64,000 nt of DNA. Origin: Bog-473 sp963828505 (GTDB lineage: Bacteria > Actinomycetota > Acidimicrobiia > Acidimicrobiales > RAAP-2). Made by a program: the position numbers and the translations under genes. Location of the stretch: the NCBI GenBank assembly GCA_963828505.1, contig CAWHFM010000012.1:69482-133481 (forward strand). Reading direction: 5' to 3'. A model generated the notes under the pieces. It ran no database searches, was not told the origin of the DNA, and worked only from the letters and a program-made list of their open reading frames with translations. Below, piece after piece: positions 43,613 to 53,360 of this stretch (within the stretch, counting starts at the first letter, position 1; the number at the start of each line of letters is the position of its first letter).

Positions 43613-44542
43613 TCAGCCCGCGATCAGAGCCTGTCCGACCTGGCGGACCGTGTCCGCCGTCCCGGTCGGCATGTTGAAGATGCAGTAGTCGACGCCCGCC
43701 TCGGCCAGCTCCTCCATGCGGGCCGCCAGGTCGTCGAGCGTGCCGACGTCGGAACCCGACGGCTCTTCGCCGGTCACCTGGCGCAGGAAATCCTTCGTGG
43801 CGGCGGTCTCCTCGGCGTCCGCGGTGAGCACGAGCGTGCTCAACCTGCTCACCGTGACCTCGGAGGGGTCGCGGCCTGCGTCGGCGCAGTGCCGACGCAG
43901 GACCTCCACCTTGTGCGCCACGGTCGCCGGATCGCCGACGATGTTGCACATGTCGGCGTACTGCGCCACCAGCTTGAGCGTCCGCTTTTCGCCGCCACCG
44001 CCGACCAGGATCGGCGGCCCGCCGGGCTGGACCGGCCTCGGCTCGTTGCGCGCCTCGTGGATGCGGTAGTAGTTCCCATCGAAGCTGGGCGCTTCCTCGG
44101 TGAACATGGCCCGGCAGATCTGCAGCGCCTCCTCCAACCGGTCGAGCCGCTCGCCTACCGGCGGGAAGTCGAAGCCGAGCCCCTCGTGCTCGACTTCGTA
44201 CCACGCGCCGCCGATGCCGAGGATGGCCCGGCCCGCGCTGATGATGTCGAGGGTGGTCACGATCTTGGCCAGGTGCGCCGGGTTGCGATACGTGACACCG
44301 GTCACCATGGTGCCGAGACGGACCCGTTCGGTCCGCGCCGCCAGCGCGCCGAGCAACGTGTAGGAGTCCAGCATGGGCTGACTCGGCCCGCCCATCGGGG
44401 GCAGTTGGTAGAAGTGGTCCATCACCCAGACGGACTCGTAGCCCGTCTCCTCGGCCGCGGTTGCCCTCGCCACCACCTCGTCGAAGAGGTCGCCCGGCGA
44501 CGGGCCCGGGTTGAAGTTGGGGATCTGGAGTCCGAATCGCAT
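43613..44542 (-). CDS. LLM-class F420-dependent oxidoreductase
   Basis: A 309-residue luciferase-like oxidoreductase. VWVMDHFYQL near 39-48, LGTMVTGVTYRNPAHLAKIV with LDIISAGRAILGIGGAWYE (78-120) and PPILVGGGGEKRTLKLVA are the standard F420-family segments. The ATG at 44542 is used; the long upstream open frame belongs to the phosphotransferase. It resembles the enzyme at 36508 over its whole length, so the two are likely paralogues. The cofactor is inferred from the family. Confidence 0.9.
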   Translation of the reverse strand: MRFGLQIPNFNPGPSPGDLFDEVVARATAAEETGYESVWVMDHFYQLPPMGGPSQPMLDSYTLLGALAARTERVRLGTMVTGVTYRNPAHLAKIVTTLDIISAGRAILGIGGAWYEVEHEGLGFDFPPVGERLDRLEEALQICRAMFTEEAPSFDGNYYRIHEARNEPRPVQPGGPPILVGGGGEKRTLKLVAQYADMCNIVGDPATVAHKVEVLRRHCADAGRDPSEVTVSRLSTLVLTADAEETAATKDFLRQVTGEEPSGSDVGTLDDLAARMEELAEAGVDYCIFNMPTGTADTVRQVGQALIAG

Positions 44543-44567
44543 GGGACCCGAAGCTACCGGGTGTCGC

Positions 44568-45520
44568 TCAGCTCCAGCCCTGCCGCCGGCGCAGCCAGGC
44601 CAGGGCCACCTCGCCCTGCGCCGCCTGGAACGGGCGGATGGTGGGCAACCCGGGCGGAGCCGGGCGGAGGGAATGCGACACGAAGTACCCGCCCACCGCG
44701 GCGAGGAGGGCGCTGACCGCATCGGGATCGCTGCGCCCCGACGGCTGGTGTCCGGAGAGCAGGACCGCGGGAGGCGGGCCACCCTCGAGCACGACCGAGG
44801 GCGCCCAGACCACCACTCGAAGGCGGGGTTGCCCACGGCGCCGTGCGGCCAGTCGACGAAGACGACGCCGTCCCTCGTGAGCAGCACGTTGTCGGAGCGG
44901 ACGTCGCCGTGCACCAGGGTCGGTCCCTGGCAGGCCGCGGGCCAGCCGAATTCCAGTTCAGCCAGCTCGCCCAGGTGGGCGCGCGCCCATGGGTCGAGGC
45001 CGGCGGGCGGCTCGTCCAGGGCGGCGAGCATGGCCCAGCCGCCGAAGTTGCGCCGCTCGTAGACGTCGAGCGGCTCAAGGGACGGCGCCGGGCTCGGGGT
45101 CAGCTCGTCGTGCATGGCGGCGAGCGCTTCGACCACCAGCGCCAGCTCGCCGGCGTCCCAAGGATGGCGCGGCGGGTGGCCGTCGACCGCGTCGAAGGCC
45201 AGGGCGACCCAGTCCCCGTCGTCGTACGTCTCGACGAGGCGCGGCAGCCGCGGCGAGCGCGGCAATGTGGCAGAGATCTCCGCTTCGCGCCGGTGCAGGC
45301 CCGGCGAGTCGGGGTTGAGCTCGAGCCCGACGGCCTTGACGAAGACCGAGCGGTCGGGCCACTCGAGGATGGACGTCGCTCCGGGGGAGAAACCGCCCGG
45401 CAGGTCGCGCACGCCATCGGGCGCGCCTCCGCCGAGCCCGGCCGCCCACGCCTGCACCGGAACCGGCACCCGGGTCCACGGCAGGTGGACGCCGGCCGCC
45501 GGTCCGGTGGAGACCGTCAC
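44568..45520 (-). pseudogene. APH-family phosphotransferase, frameshifted near the C-terminus
   Basis: The GTG at 45520 opens a kinase-like protein. The Brenner motif HGDVRSDN and the metal-binding DWPHGAVGNPAF are intact in one frame. After NPAF the frame should continue as VVVWAPSVVLEGG, which is found one base out of register from about 44817 to the stop at 44568. Restoring one missing base gives about 317 residues of normal family length. The gene starts at a GTGA overlap with the DUF6295-like gene. Members phosphorylate aminoglycosides, choline or other small molecules; the substrate is unknown. The single change could be a sequencing error. Confidence 0.75.
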
Positions 45521-45777
45521 GATGCGGCGGCTCCCGCAGCGTCGAGCGCTTCCACGATGCTCGCCACGAGGCGGCGCGCCGAATCGGCGCTGAGCTCCAC
45601 CGCGACGCGCGCCCCGGGCCCCCGGACCGGGTCGGCGAAGTCGATGTTGAGCGTGTGGTCGAAGGGGGCGTGGAAGGGGTGGTCGAAGTACACGTTGGCC
45701 GAGGTGACGCGGAACCAGCCCTGCGCCCCCTTGGCGCTGCCGGCGACGTCGGTGCGCACGGTGAGGTAGGAGCACAT
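45517..45777 (-). CDS. DUF6295-like small protein
   Basis: An 86-residue protein from the ATG at 45777: MCSYLTVRTDVAGSAKGAQG, then HPFHAPFDHTLNIDF and ARVAVELSADSARRLV. The pattern matches actinobacterial small proteins I associate with DUF6295; the number is from memory. There is no signal peptide, and the longer open frame upstream is not coding-like. It is coupled by GTGA overlap to the phosphotransferase and follows the dienelactone hydrolase by 2 bases, forming a three-gene unit. Confidence 0.75.
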   Translation of the reverse strand: MCSYLTVRTDVAGSAKGAQGWFRVTSANVYFDHPFHAPFDHTLNIDFADPVRGPGARVAVELSADSARRLVASIVEALDAAGAAAS

Positions 45778-45779
45778 GG

Positions 45780-46532
45780 TCAGGCCCCCAGGTGTGCGCC
45801 GAAGAAGTCGAAGACGCGCTGCCACCCGTCGACGGCGGCCTCGGGCCGGTACGCCGTGCGGTCGACGGTGAAGAACGCATGGCCTGCGCCGTCGTAGCGA
45901 TGGAACTCGTAGTCCTTGCCGGCGTCCTTCAACGCCGCCTCGAGCTCGTCGACCTGTTCGGGGTTGGGGAACACGTCGTCGTTGCCGAAGAGGCCGAGCA
46001 ACGGGCAGTCGAGCTCCGCCACGCGGCCGACCAGTGGCGTGACCTTGAGCGGGAAGCCCTCCGGCGGGGTGCCGACCACGAAGGCGCCGTAACAGTCGAC
46101 CGCGGCGTCGACCGGCAGGCTGATCGCGGTGAGGAACGCGTGCCGCCCGCCCGAGCAGTAGCCGATGACGCCGACCTTGCCGTTGCTCGTCGGGAGGGCG
46201 CGCAACGCACTCAGAGCACCCTTGGCGTCGCCCACGAACTGCTCGTCGGGGACGCCGCCCGCCTCGCGTGCGGCGGCCGCGGCGTCGTCGGGATCCTCAT
46301 GGAGCCCCTGGCGCGCGTAGAGGTTGGGACAGAGGGCGTTGTAGCCGTGGGCGGCGAAGCGGCGCGTGATCTCCTTGGTGCCCGAATCCCAGCCGGGAAG
46401 ATGATGGATCACGATCACCCCGCCACGGCGTGCCTCGCCGGCGGGGAGCGCTTGGTAGGCGTTGACCTCAGCGCCGGCGTGGCCGGTGATCATGACGTTG
46501 CCGGTCGTCATGGCCTCTTCGGGTGCGGGCAT
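45780..46532 (-). CDS. dienelactone hydrolase family protein
   Basis: An alpha/beta hydrolase of about 250 residues. The nucleophile elbow is GYCSGG (Cys, as in dienelactone hydrolases), the acid is in the FGNDDVFPNP loop, and the His is in DGAGHAFF. It probably hydrolyses a lactone or ester in aromatic catabolism. The ATG at 46532 is selected because AGGAGG lies eight bases upstream; an internal ATG at 46511 is possible. It is the first gene of the unit with the DUF6295-like and phosphotransferase genes. The divergent NHL gene shares its upstream region. Confidence 0.88.
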   Translation of the reverse strand: MPAPEEAMTTGNVMITGHAGAEVNAYQALPAGEARRGGVIVIHHLPGWDSGTKEITRRFAAHGYNALCPNLYARQGLHEDPDDAAAAAREAGGVPDEQFVGDAKGALSALRALPTSNGKVGVIGYCSGGRHAFLTAISLPVDAAVDCYGAFVVGTPPEGFPLKVTPLVGRVAELDCPLLGLFGNDDVFPNPEQVDELEAALKDAGKDYEFHRYDGAGHAFFTVDRTAYRPEAAVDGWQRVFDFFGAHLGA

Positions 46533-46666
46533 GCGGGCAGCCTCCTCTTGATATCGGTTCAAATCGGATTCGTATCGGGTTCGTTCGATCCGCCCCGGTG
46601 CAGCTGCGCCGCTGCGGGGCACCCCACTATGGCGCGCCCTACGGGTCCCCGCTCGGCCGGACCGCC

Positions 46667-47866
46667 ATGATGGGCGCCGTGCGACGGACGGTTCTCGCGC
46701 TGGTGCTCGGGTTGGGCTTGGCCGCCGGCCTTCCGGCGAGCGGAGGCGGCGCCGCCGCGCCGTCCGTGCGGACGCTCCTCGGTCCCGGGCAGCTGGACGC
46801 GCCGGGCGGCCTGGCGCGCAGTGCGGCCGGGGACCTCTTCGTGGCCGACACCGGTCATTGCCGGATCCTGGTGCTGGCGCCGCGGGCGTCGACGTTCGAC
46901 GGACTGCGGCTCCGGCCCGGCCGGCCCGCCGTCCTGGCCGGCGGGAGCTGTTCGGGGAAGGGGTCCATCGGCTATCCGAGCGCGGTGGCGGTCGACGGGC
47001 GGGACGACGTCTTCATCGACCTGGCCACGTCGGCCAGGGTGGACGAGGTGCGGGCCGGCGGCGCCGCGGGCCGGCCCGCGCCGGTACCGGTGCTCGGGAC
47101 GGGGCAGTCCGGGTTCAACGGTGACGGGCGGTCCGGGACGGCGACGGAGCTCGACCACCCGGCGGGGATCGCCGTCGATGCCGCCGGTGACCTGTTCGTC
47201 GCCGACACTGCGAACTGCCGGGTGCGGGTGCTGCCGGCGCGCCGCGGCACCATCCTCGGACAGCCGGTCACGGCCGGTCGAGTGGTGACGGTGGCGGGCA
47301 CGGGCGTGTGCGGCACGGCCGGGCAGGGGGGTCCCGCCGCCGAGGCGCAGTTGTCGAGTCCGGTCGCCGTCGCCATCGATGCCCGTGGGGACCTGCTGGT
47401 GGCCGACAGCGGCGACCAGTCGGTGCTGTTGAAGGCGGCGCAGGGAGGGACCTTCTACGGCACGTCCGTCGGCACGGGCGACATCGGCGTGGTGCTCGGC
47501 GGAACGGGGAGCTATGGGCCGTATCTCGCCGACGGGGAGTCCGCCACCGGCATCGCGGCGGAGCTCGACGACCCTCGTGCATTGGCGGTCGGCCCGACCG
47601 GTGCGCTCTTCGTCACCGACGGTTTCATGCACGCCATCCGCGTCGTGCCCGCCACCACCGGCCTGCTGCTCGGACGTTCCATGAGCGCGGGCGATCTGTA
47701 CACCGCGGCGGGCCAGCTGCCGGTGAAGACGGCGTCGGGGTTGGGGGACGGCACGCGCTGGATCCTCACCCGGATGGGGACGCCGGTCGGCATCGCCGTC
47801 TCGCCGTCGGGGGCCGTGACCTACAGCGACGGCAGCCTCGACACCGTGCGCGTGGTGGGCGGGTGA
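46667..47866 (+). CDS. secreted NHL-repeat beta-propeller protein
   Basis: A 399-residue protein with a short signal peptide (VLALVLGLGLAAGLPASGG, about 9-27) and NHL-type repeats throughout: GPGQLDAPGGLARSAAGDLF with VADTGHCRI, then ELDHPAGIAVDAAGDLF with VADTANCRVRV, and similar units. Each contains the P-G-A-D-G-L-V-A-D pattern of blades. Such proteins are extracellular binding or scaffold proteins or lyase-like; no active site can be identified. The ATG pair at 46667/46670 is the likely start. It is followed 7 bases later by the rhamnosidase, so the two may be expressed together. Confidence 0.82.
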   Translation: MMGAVRRTVLALVLGLGLAAGLPASGGGAAAPSVRTLLGPGQLDAPGGLARSAAGDLFVADTGHCRILVLAPRASTFDGLRLRPGRPAVLAGGSCSGKGSIGYPSAVAVDGRDDVFIDLATSARVDEVRAGGAAGRPAPVPVLGTGQSGFNGDGRSGTATELDHPAGIAVDAAGDLFVADTANCRVRVLPARRGTILGQPVTAGRVVTVAGTGVCGTAGQGGPAAEAQLSSPVAVAIDARGDLLVADSGDQSVLLKAAQGGTFYGTSVGTGDIGVVLGGTGSYGPYLADGESATGIAAELDDPRALAVGPTGALFVTDGFMHAIRVVPATTGLLLGRSMSAGDLYTAAGQLPVKTASGLGDGTRWILTRMGTPVGIAVSPSGAVTYSDGSLDTVRVVGG

Positions 47867-47873
47867 GAGACCC

Positions 47874-50643
47874 GTGAGCGGCGTGCGTTTCGGCCGGCGC
47901 ACCTTCCTCGCCTCGTCGGCCGGGGTGGCGGCGGCCGCCGTCGCGGCACGCGCCGGTGCGGACGCTTCCGGCGCGGCGTCGCCCGGCGCGTCCGGGCTGC
48001 ACGCGGGGGGTCTGACGGTGAACGGGCTCGTGAACCCCGTCGGTGTCGATCCCGACGGGTGTTCGTTCGCCTGGACCCTCCGGGCCGCGGGGCGCGACGT
48101 CCGGCAGACCGGCTACCGCATCCGGGTGATGCGGGCCGACCCCGGGCGGCGGGGGACGGTCTGGGACAGCGGGCCGGTGCTCTCGGCCCGCCAGGCCTTC
48201 GTCGCCTACGGCGGTCACGCGCTCGGCGCCCGACGCCTCCTACGAGTGGACGGTGCAGGCTCGGGGGCAGGCCGAGCAGTGGGGGCCGGTATCGGCGGCG
48301 GGCCGCTTCACCACCACGCTGCGCGACCGGGACTGGACCGCGCTGTGGCTCCGCCCCGCCGCTTCCTCCATGCAGCCGGACCGGGTGACGTACCTGCGGA
48401 CCGAGGTCACCCCGCCCGGGGGCGCGCTGGCGCGGGCCACGGTCTACCTGGCGGCGGCGCACACCTACCGCTTCTTCGTGGACGGGGCCGCGGTCGACGC
48501 GTGGCCGAGCTTCTGCTACCCCGACGAGCAGTACGCGCGCGCCGTCGACCTCACCGGCATGGTGGCGGGCGGCAGGACCAGCGCTCTCGGCGTGCTGCAC
48601 CGCTGGTACGGGGCGGGCAAGGGCCGGCCGGCGTCCGCGCCCGGGCTCATCGTCCAGCTCTCGCTGTGGTACGAGGACGGCCGTCACGTCGTCTTCGGCT
48701 CCGACGCCAGCTGGCGGGAGCGGCCGGCCGAGTGGTTGCCGTCGCCACAGCGCAATTCCGACGCCTGCGACTTCGTCGAGTGGATCGACGCCCGCGACCA
48801 ACCCACGGGGTGGGACCTCACCGGCTACGACGACGGGACCTGGCCGCGGACCACCGTCGCCGGTCCAGCCGGGACGGCGCCGTTCACCCGGACATGCGCC
48901 CAACGCACCCGCATCACGGAGCACGTGGTGTCGCCGGCGCGTGTCCGCACCCTCGGATCGGCCACGGGCCCGCGCTCGGTGGTCGTCGACTTCGGCGCGG
49001 TCTACCCGGCGCGCCCGCGCGTCGAGTTCACGTCCGGTCAGGCGGGCGCGACCGTGGCCATGCACGCCGGGTACCTGCTCGATCCCGACGGCGCCGTCTC
49101 GACGACCCACGGGACCCAAGGCACGAACCTCTCCTACTCCTACGTGATGCGCGACGGGGCGCAGACCTTCGAGGCGTTCTCCTACCTCGGCTTCCGCTAC
49201 CTCCAGATCGACGGCGCACCGGGTCCGATTCAGCCGGGCCAGGTGCACGCGCTGGCGCGTCACGCCGCCATGCCCGAGGTCCCGGCGGCGACGTTCACCA
49301 GCAGCGACCCCCGGCTCGACGCCGTGTGGGCCCTCAACGCACGCTCGTGCCGGTACTGCTGTCACGAGCAGTTCGTCGACACCCCCACCCGGGAGAAGGC
49401 GCAATTCCTCTGGGACGCGGCGAACGAGTCCGAGGCGGTCATGCACGCCTACGGCGAGCAGAACCTGTCGTGGCAGGGGCTGCGAGACGTGGCCCGCGGC
49501 CAGGCGCGGTTCTGGCCCGACGGGCGGGTCAACGTCGTCTACCCGTACGGCTTCGGAGCCCGCGACATCCCGACCTTCACCGAGCGCTACCCGGAGTGGC
49601 TGTGGCGCTACTACCTCTCGACCGGCGACCGCGACACCGCGGTGGGTCTCTACCCGAGCGCGGCGCGGGTCGGCGACTGGCTGTGGGGAGCACGTCGGCC
49701 CGGCACCGGGTTGCTCTACGGGCTGGCCGACGTGCCCGAGGGTGATCCCTTCTACGGGTACGACCTGGCGGTGGCCGCCGACACGGCGAGCAACGTCCTC
49801 GGGGTCAACGCGCTCAACCGGATCGCGCAGCTGGCCGACCTGGCCGGCGACACGCCCGGCGCGACGCGCCTGCGGACTCGGGCCGCGCTGCTGACGGGCG
49901 CCGTGAACGCCCGCCTCGTGCGCGCCGACGGGACCTACGTCGACGGCGTCGACGCGGACGGAGCGCCGAGCCGCCACGCCTCGCAGGAGGCGAACGCGCT
50001 CGCCCTCGCCTACGGGGTCGTCCCAGCGGCCGCCGTGGCCCGGGTGGGCGCCTACGTGGCCTCGCTCGGCCTTCAGGTCGGCCCGAACCACGGGCTCGAG
50101 CTGATGCGCGGGTTGGCCGCCGCCGACCGTCCGGCCGACATGGTCCGGCTGCTCACGGACGCCTCGGTGCCGGGCTGGGCCCACATCCTGGCGGCGGGCG
50201 GCACCTTCACGTGGGAGACCTGGACGCCGAGCGACCTCATCGGCGACTCCATGTCCCACGGGTGGGGTTCGTCCGCGCTCGTCACCATGCAGGAGACCCT
50301 GCTCGGCGTCTCGTCGATGGAACCCGATCCCGACGGCACGGTACGGGTGACCGTGGCTCCGCCGAGGGGGGCGCTGACGCACGCGGCCGGGTCGGTGCCG
50401 ACGGTCGCCGGACCGCTGGAGCTGTCGTGGGAGCGCAGGGCCGGCGGGAGCGGCATCGACCTGGAGCTCACGGTGCCGGCCAACGCCGCGGCGGTCGTGC
50501 ACCTGCCGGCGACCGACGCCACCAAGGTGCGCGAGGGCGGCGTCGCCGCCGGCCGCGCCCGCGGCGTCTCGGTGTACTCCATGGCGGACGGGACCGCGGT
50601 GCTCGGGGTCGGGGGCGGGGAGTACCACTTCTCGACCGCCTGA
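47874..50643 (+). pseudogene. alpha-L-rhamnosidase (GH78-like), Tat-exported, frameshifted
   Basis: The first 115 codons from GTG 47874 give a Tat signal (GRRTFLASS near 8-16) and the N-terminal Fn3-like domain (NPVGVDPDGCSFAWTLRAAG). Near 48230 the frame changes: the remaining text SAPDASYEWTVQARGQAEQW onward continues one base out of register to 50643. It includes the rhamnosidase N-domain, the catalytic (alpha/alpha)6 barrel (WDAANESEAVMHAYG, FTERYPEWLWRYYLSTGD) and the C-terminal beta domain. Joined length is about 920 residues, normal for the family. It should release rhamnose from glycans outside the cell. A single indel explains the break, real or artefactual. Confidence 0.8.
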
Positions 50644-50716
50644 GGCGACCGTTCTCCCTCGGCGCACGGCCGAGCTCGGCCTCGTGCCACGAGGTCGAAG
50701 CAGAAGGGCTGGGCAG

Positions 50717-51436
50717 GTGGTGGATGGCGAGGCCGAAGCGGCGGATGGAAGACATGGAAGACATGGAAGACATGGAAGGGGTGACGGCGCTCCCCCGGGA
50801 CGGCCCGGCAGGTCGGCCCGGGCCGAGTACCTGAGGCGCCGGTCGGCCGACGACACCCGCCGGCGCGACCGCTTCGGTCCGCTGGCGCCGCTCGTCGGCC
50901 TCCTGGCCGGACCGAGGGCCTCCACCGACGCCTGGGACCGAGGGGCGGAGGGCGAGGAGCAAGTGGGGCGGGTGCTCGACCACGCGGTCGGCGCCGGCGG
51001 ATGGGTCCTCCACGACCGCTCGGTGCCGGGGACGCGGGCCAACATCGACCACCTCGTGGTCGTCCGCTCGGGTGTCTGGGTGATCGACTCCAAGCACTAC
51101 CGCGGCAGGATCGAGCGGCACCGCTCGGGCCTGCTCGCCCTGAGGACGGGCCTCTTCGTGGCCGGGCGCGACGCCGGGCGGCTCGTGGATGCGGCGGAGC
51201 GTCAACGCGCCCGGGTGGAACGCGCGCTCGCCCGCCACGTGCCGGTGCGGGCCGCGCTGTGCTTCACCGGCGCTCGCTGGCCGCCGTTGGCCCGGCCCTT
51301 CTCGCTCGACGGCGTCCTCGTCACCTGGCCCGCCGCGCTGGGCCGGACGCTGCGCGCGCCTGGACCCCTCGGCGCGGCCGAACGGGCACGGCTCGCCGAC
51401 CAGCTGTCACGGTCCTTCCCGCCCTATGGAGGTTGA
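50717..51436 (+). CDS. NERD (nuclease-related) domain protein
   Basis: About 239 residues. The core reads GAEGEEQVGRVLD, then RSVPGTRANIDHLVVVRSGV and VWVIDSKHYRGRIE, the NERD/Mrr-like pattern with the D-(E/D)-x-K-type nuclease signature (IDHL, IDSKHY). The start is unclear: GTG 50717 has AGAAGGG eight bases before it, and a tandem (RHG)-encoding repeat lies 30 codons in. The frame opens at 50684. NERD domains are found in defence and stress proteins and are thought to bind or cleave nucleic acid. Nothing near it suggests a partner. The N-terminal 50 residues are low complexity. Confidence 0.7.
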   Translation: MVDGEAEAADGRHGRHGRHGRGDGAPPGRPGRSARAEYLRRRSADDTRRRDRFGPLAPLVGLLAGPRASTDAWDRGAEGEEQVGRVLDHAVGAGGWVLHDRSVPGTRANIDHLVVVRSGVWVIDSKHYRGRIERHRSGLLALRTGLFVAGRDAGRLVDAAERQRARVERALARHVPVRAALCFTGARWPPLARPFSLDGVLVTWPAALGRTLRAPGPLGAAERARLADQLSRSFPPYGG

Positions 51437-51479
51437 GCGCAGCGGAACGCAGCGCACCCAGCCTGCGCCGCGGCGGAGC

Positions 51480-53000
51480 TCAGCCCGGCGCTTCGGGCCG
51501 AAGCAGCGGGAAGAGGATCACGTCGCGGATCGACGTCACCTCGGCCACGAGCATGACCAGGCGGTCGATGCCGATGCCGATGCCCGATGTCGGGGGCAGG
51601 CCGTACTCGAGCGCGCGTACGAAGATGCGGTCGGCCGGATGCGCCTCGAGGTCGCCCGACGCCGCCGCGGCCGAGGTGGCCCGGAAACGCTCCTCTTGTT
51701 CCTCGGGCACGTTCAGCTCGCTGTAGCCGTTGGCCAGCTCCCTACCGTCGACCACCAACTGGAAGCGGTCGGCCATGGCTGGGTCGTCCGGCCGGTGCCG
51801 CGCCAGCGGGCTGACCTCGACCGGGAAGCCGCAGATGAATTCAGGATCGGAGACCTGAGGCTGGAGCACCGTGTCGTAGAGCTCGAAGATCAGCTTTCCC
51901 GAGCCCCATTCGGGGAGATACGGCACGTGCTGGGCGTCGCACACGGCCCGGATGAGGCCGACGTCGTCGGTCGGGTGGAGTCGCTGGCCGACGGCCTCTT
52001 CCAAGAGGTCGAGCAGCTCGTGGCGGGGCCACGGCGGGGTCAGGTCGACCTTGCGGTCACCGAAGGTGAACGAGAGCCGCCCGACCGCAGCCCGCGCCGC
52101 GGCGACCATGACGCGCTCGGTCAGGTCCATGCCGTCGTGCACGTCGCCGAAAGCCTGGTACGCCTCGAGCGTCGTGAACTCGGGACTGTGTCGCGTGTCG
52201 ATGCCCTCGTTGCGGAAGTTGCGCGAAATCTCGAAGACGCGTTCGTAGCCGCCGACCACGAGGCGCTTCAAGAACAGCTCCGGGGCGATGCGCAGGCTCA
52301 GATCGATGTCGAGCGCGTTGGAGTGGGTCCGGAACGGCCTGGCGATGGCACCACCGGCCAGGCTCTGGAGGACGGGCGTCTCGACCTCGACGAACCCCGC
52401 CTCGGCCATCGACGACCTCAAGGAGGCGAGCGTCTTGAACCGGATGTCGAAGACGCGCCGCGAGTCGGCGTTGGCCAGCAGGTCGACCTCGCGCTGGCGG
52501 TACCTGGTGTCCTCGTCGTTGAGTCCGTGCCACTTGTCCGGCAAGGGACGGACGGCCTTGGACAGCATGGACAACGAGACGACGTCGACCGACAACTCAC
52601 CCCGGCGGCTCGTCACCACCTCGCCCGTCGCGCCGACCCAGTCCCCCAGGTCGAGGGCGTCGCGGACGGCGGTGGCGTCGTCGCCGAGCTCGGCCGCGCT
52701 CATCAGCAGTTGGATGCCGCCACTCACGTCTTGCAACGTGGCGAAGACCAGCTTGCCGTGGCCCCGGATGCTCGCCACCCGTCCGGCCACGCTCACCTCC
52801 GCGCCCGTCCGCGTGTCCGGTCCGAGATCGGCGTAGCGCTCATGCAGCTGTGCCGCGGTGTCGGTCCGGTCGAAGCGCAACGGATAGGGATCGAGACCGC
52901 GACGGCGCAGCCCGTCGCGCTTGGCCCGCCGCTCCTCGACCAGCGCGTCGCCGGAGGACCCGCGCTCGGACCCGGACGCGCGCTCGGTGCCTTCCTCCAC
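51480..53000 (-). CDS. lysS: lysyl-tRNA synthetase, class II
   Basis: A 506-residue class II aminoacyl-tRNA synthetase that charges tRNA-Lys with lysine. The N-terminal OB-fold anticodon-binding domain covers about 65-170 (VAGRVASIRGHGKLVFATLQ). Motif 2 is FRNEGIDTRHSPEFT and motif 3 is GIGIGIDRL near 475, as expected. The GTG at 53000 is preceded by GAGGAGGG. It is transcribed away from the enoyl-CoA hydratase gene. Its cognate tRNA gene happens to be at 32.5 kb in this window, 20 kb distant and not linked in function of context. Confidence 0.95.
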   Translation of the reverse strand: MEEGTERASGSERGSSGDALVEERRAKRDGLRRRGLDPYPLRFDRTDTAAQLHERYADLGPDTRTGAEVSVAGRVASIRGHGKLVFATLQDVSGGIQLLMSAAELGDDATAVRDALDLGDWVGATGEVVTSRRGELSVDVVSLSMLSKAVRPLPDKWHGLNDEDTRYRQREVDLLANADSRRVFDIRFKTLASLRSSMAEAGFVEVETPVLQSLAGGAIARPFRTHSNALDIDLSLRIAPELFLKRLVVGGYERVFEISRNFRNEGIDTRHSPEFTTLEAYQAFGDVHDGMDLTERVMVAAARAAVGRLSFTFGDRKVDLTPPWPRHELLDLLEEAVGQRLHPTDDVGLIRAVCDAQHVPYLPEWGSGKLIFELYDTVLQPQVSDPEFICGFPVEVSPLARHRPDDPAMADRFQLVVDGRELANGYSELNVPEEQEERFRATSAAAASGDLEAHPADRIFVRALEYGLPPTSGIGIGIDRLVMLVAEVTSIRDVILFPLLRPEAPG

Positions 53001-53360
53001 CTCGACCCTCCTCGACCGCTCGGACGGCGGTCCACGTGCGAACTCGGAACGGTCAGCTTACCGACGTCGGGGTCGCTCCCCGGGAGAGGACGGTCGACTG
53101 CCGGCACCCTCTCCTGCGTGTTCACGCGTCGACCACCCCGTCGGGTCGCCGCCGGTCACGAAATTCGGTGCCCCGCTATGGTCACGGGGCGTCGGCGTCA
53201 CTGCACCCGGCCGGAGACGAGGCGCCGGAGGGCGAGGGTCGTGGAGCCAGCACGACGTGGCGACGCGCGGCATAGGCGCCCGAAAAGGGCGCGACGACGA
53301 TCGGAGGTTGATGGACATGAGCGACGGCGATCCGGGCTCGCCCGGACGATGGAGCAGCCG
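53001..53360. other. divergent promoter region of lysS and enoyl-CoA hydratase
   Basis: About 360 bases between divergent genes. No other gene is supported. No T-box-like leader was recognised before lysS, though it was looked for. Confidence 0.5.

Noticed and set aside
51480..53000. Functional linkage of lysS with the tRNA-Lys island
   Set aside because: They are 20 kb apart with unrelated genes between; the co-occurrence looks accidental.
51189..53360. Long + open frame before the enoyl-CoA hydratase
   Set aside because: It is antisense to lysS. The hydratase starts at 53361 with its own ribosome site.
53001..53360. T-box or other tRNA-sensing leader before lysS
   Set aside because: No recognisable T-box sequence or specifier-loop structure could be identified by eye.
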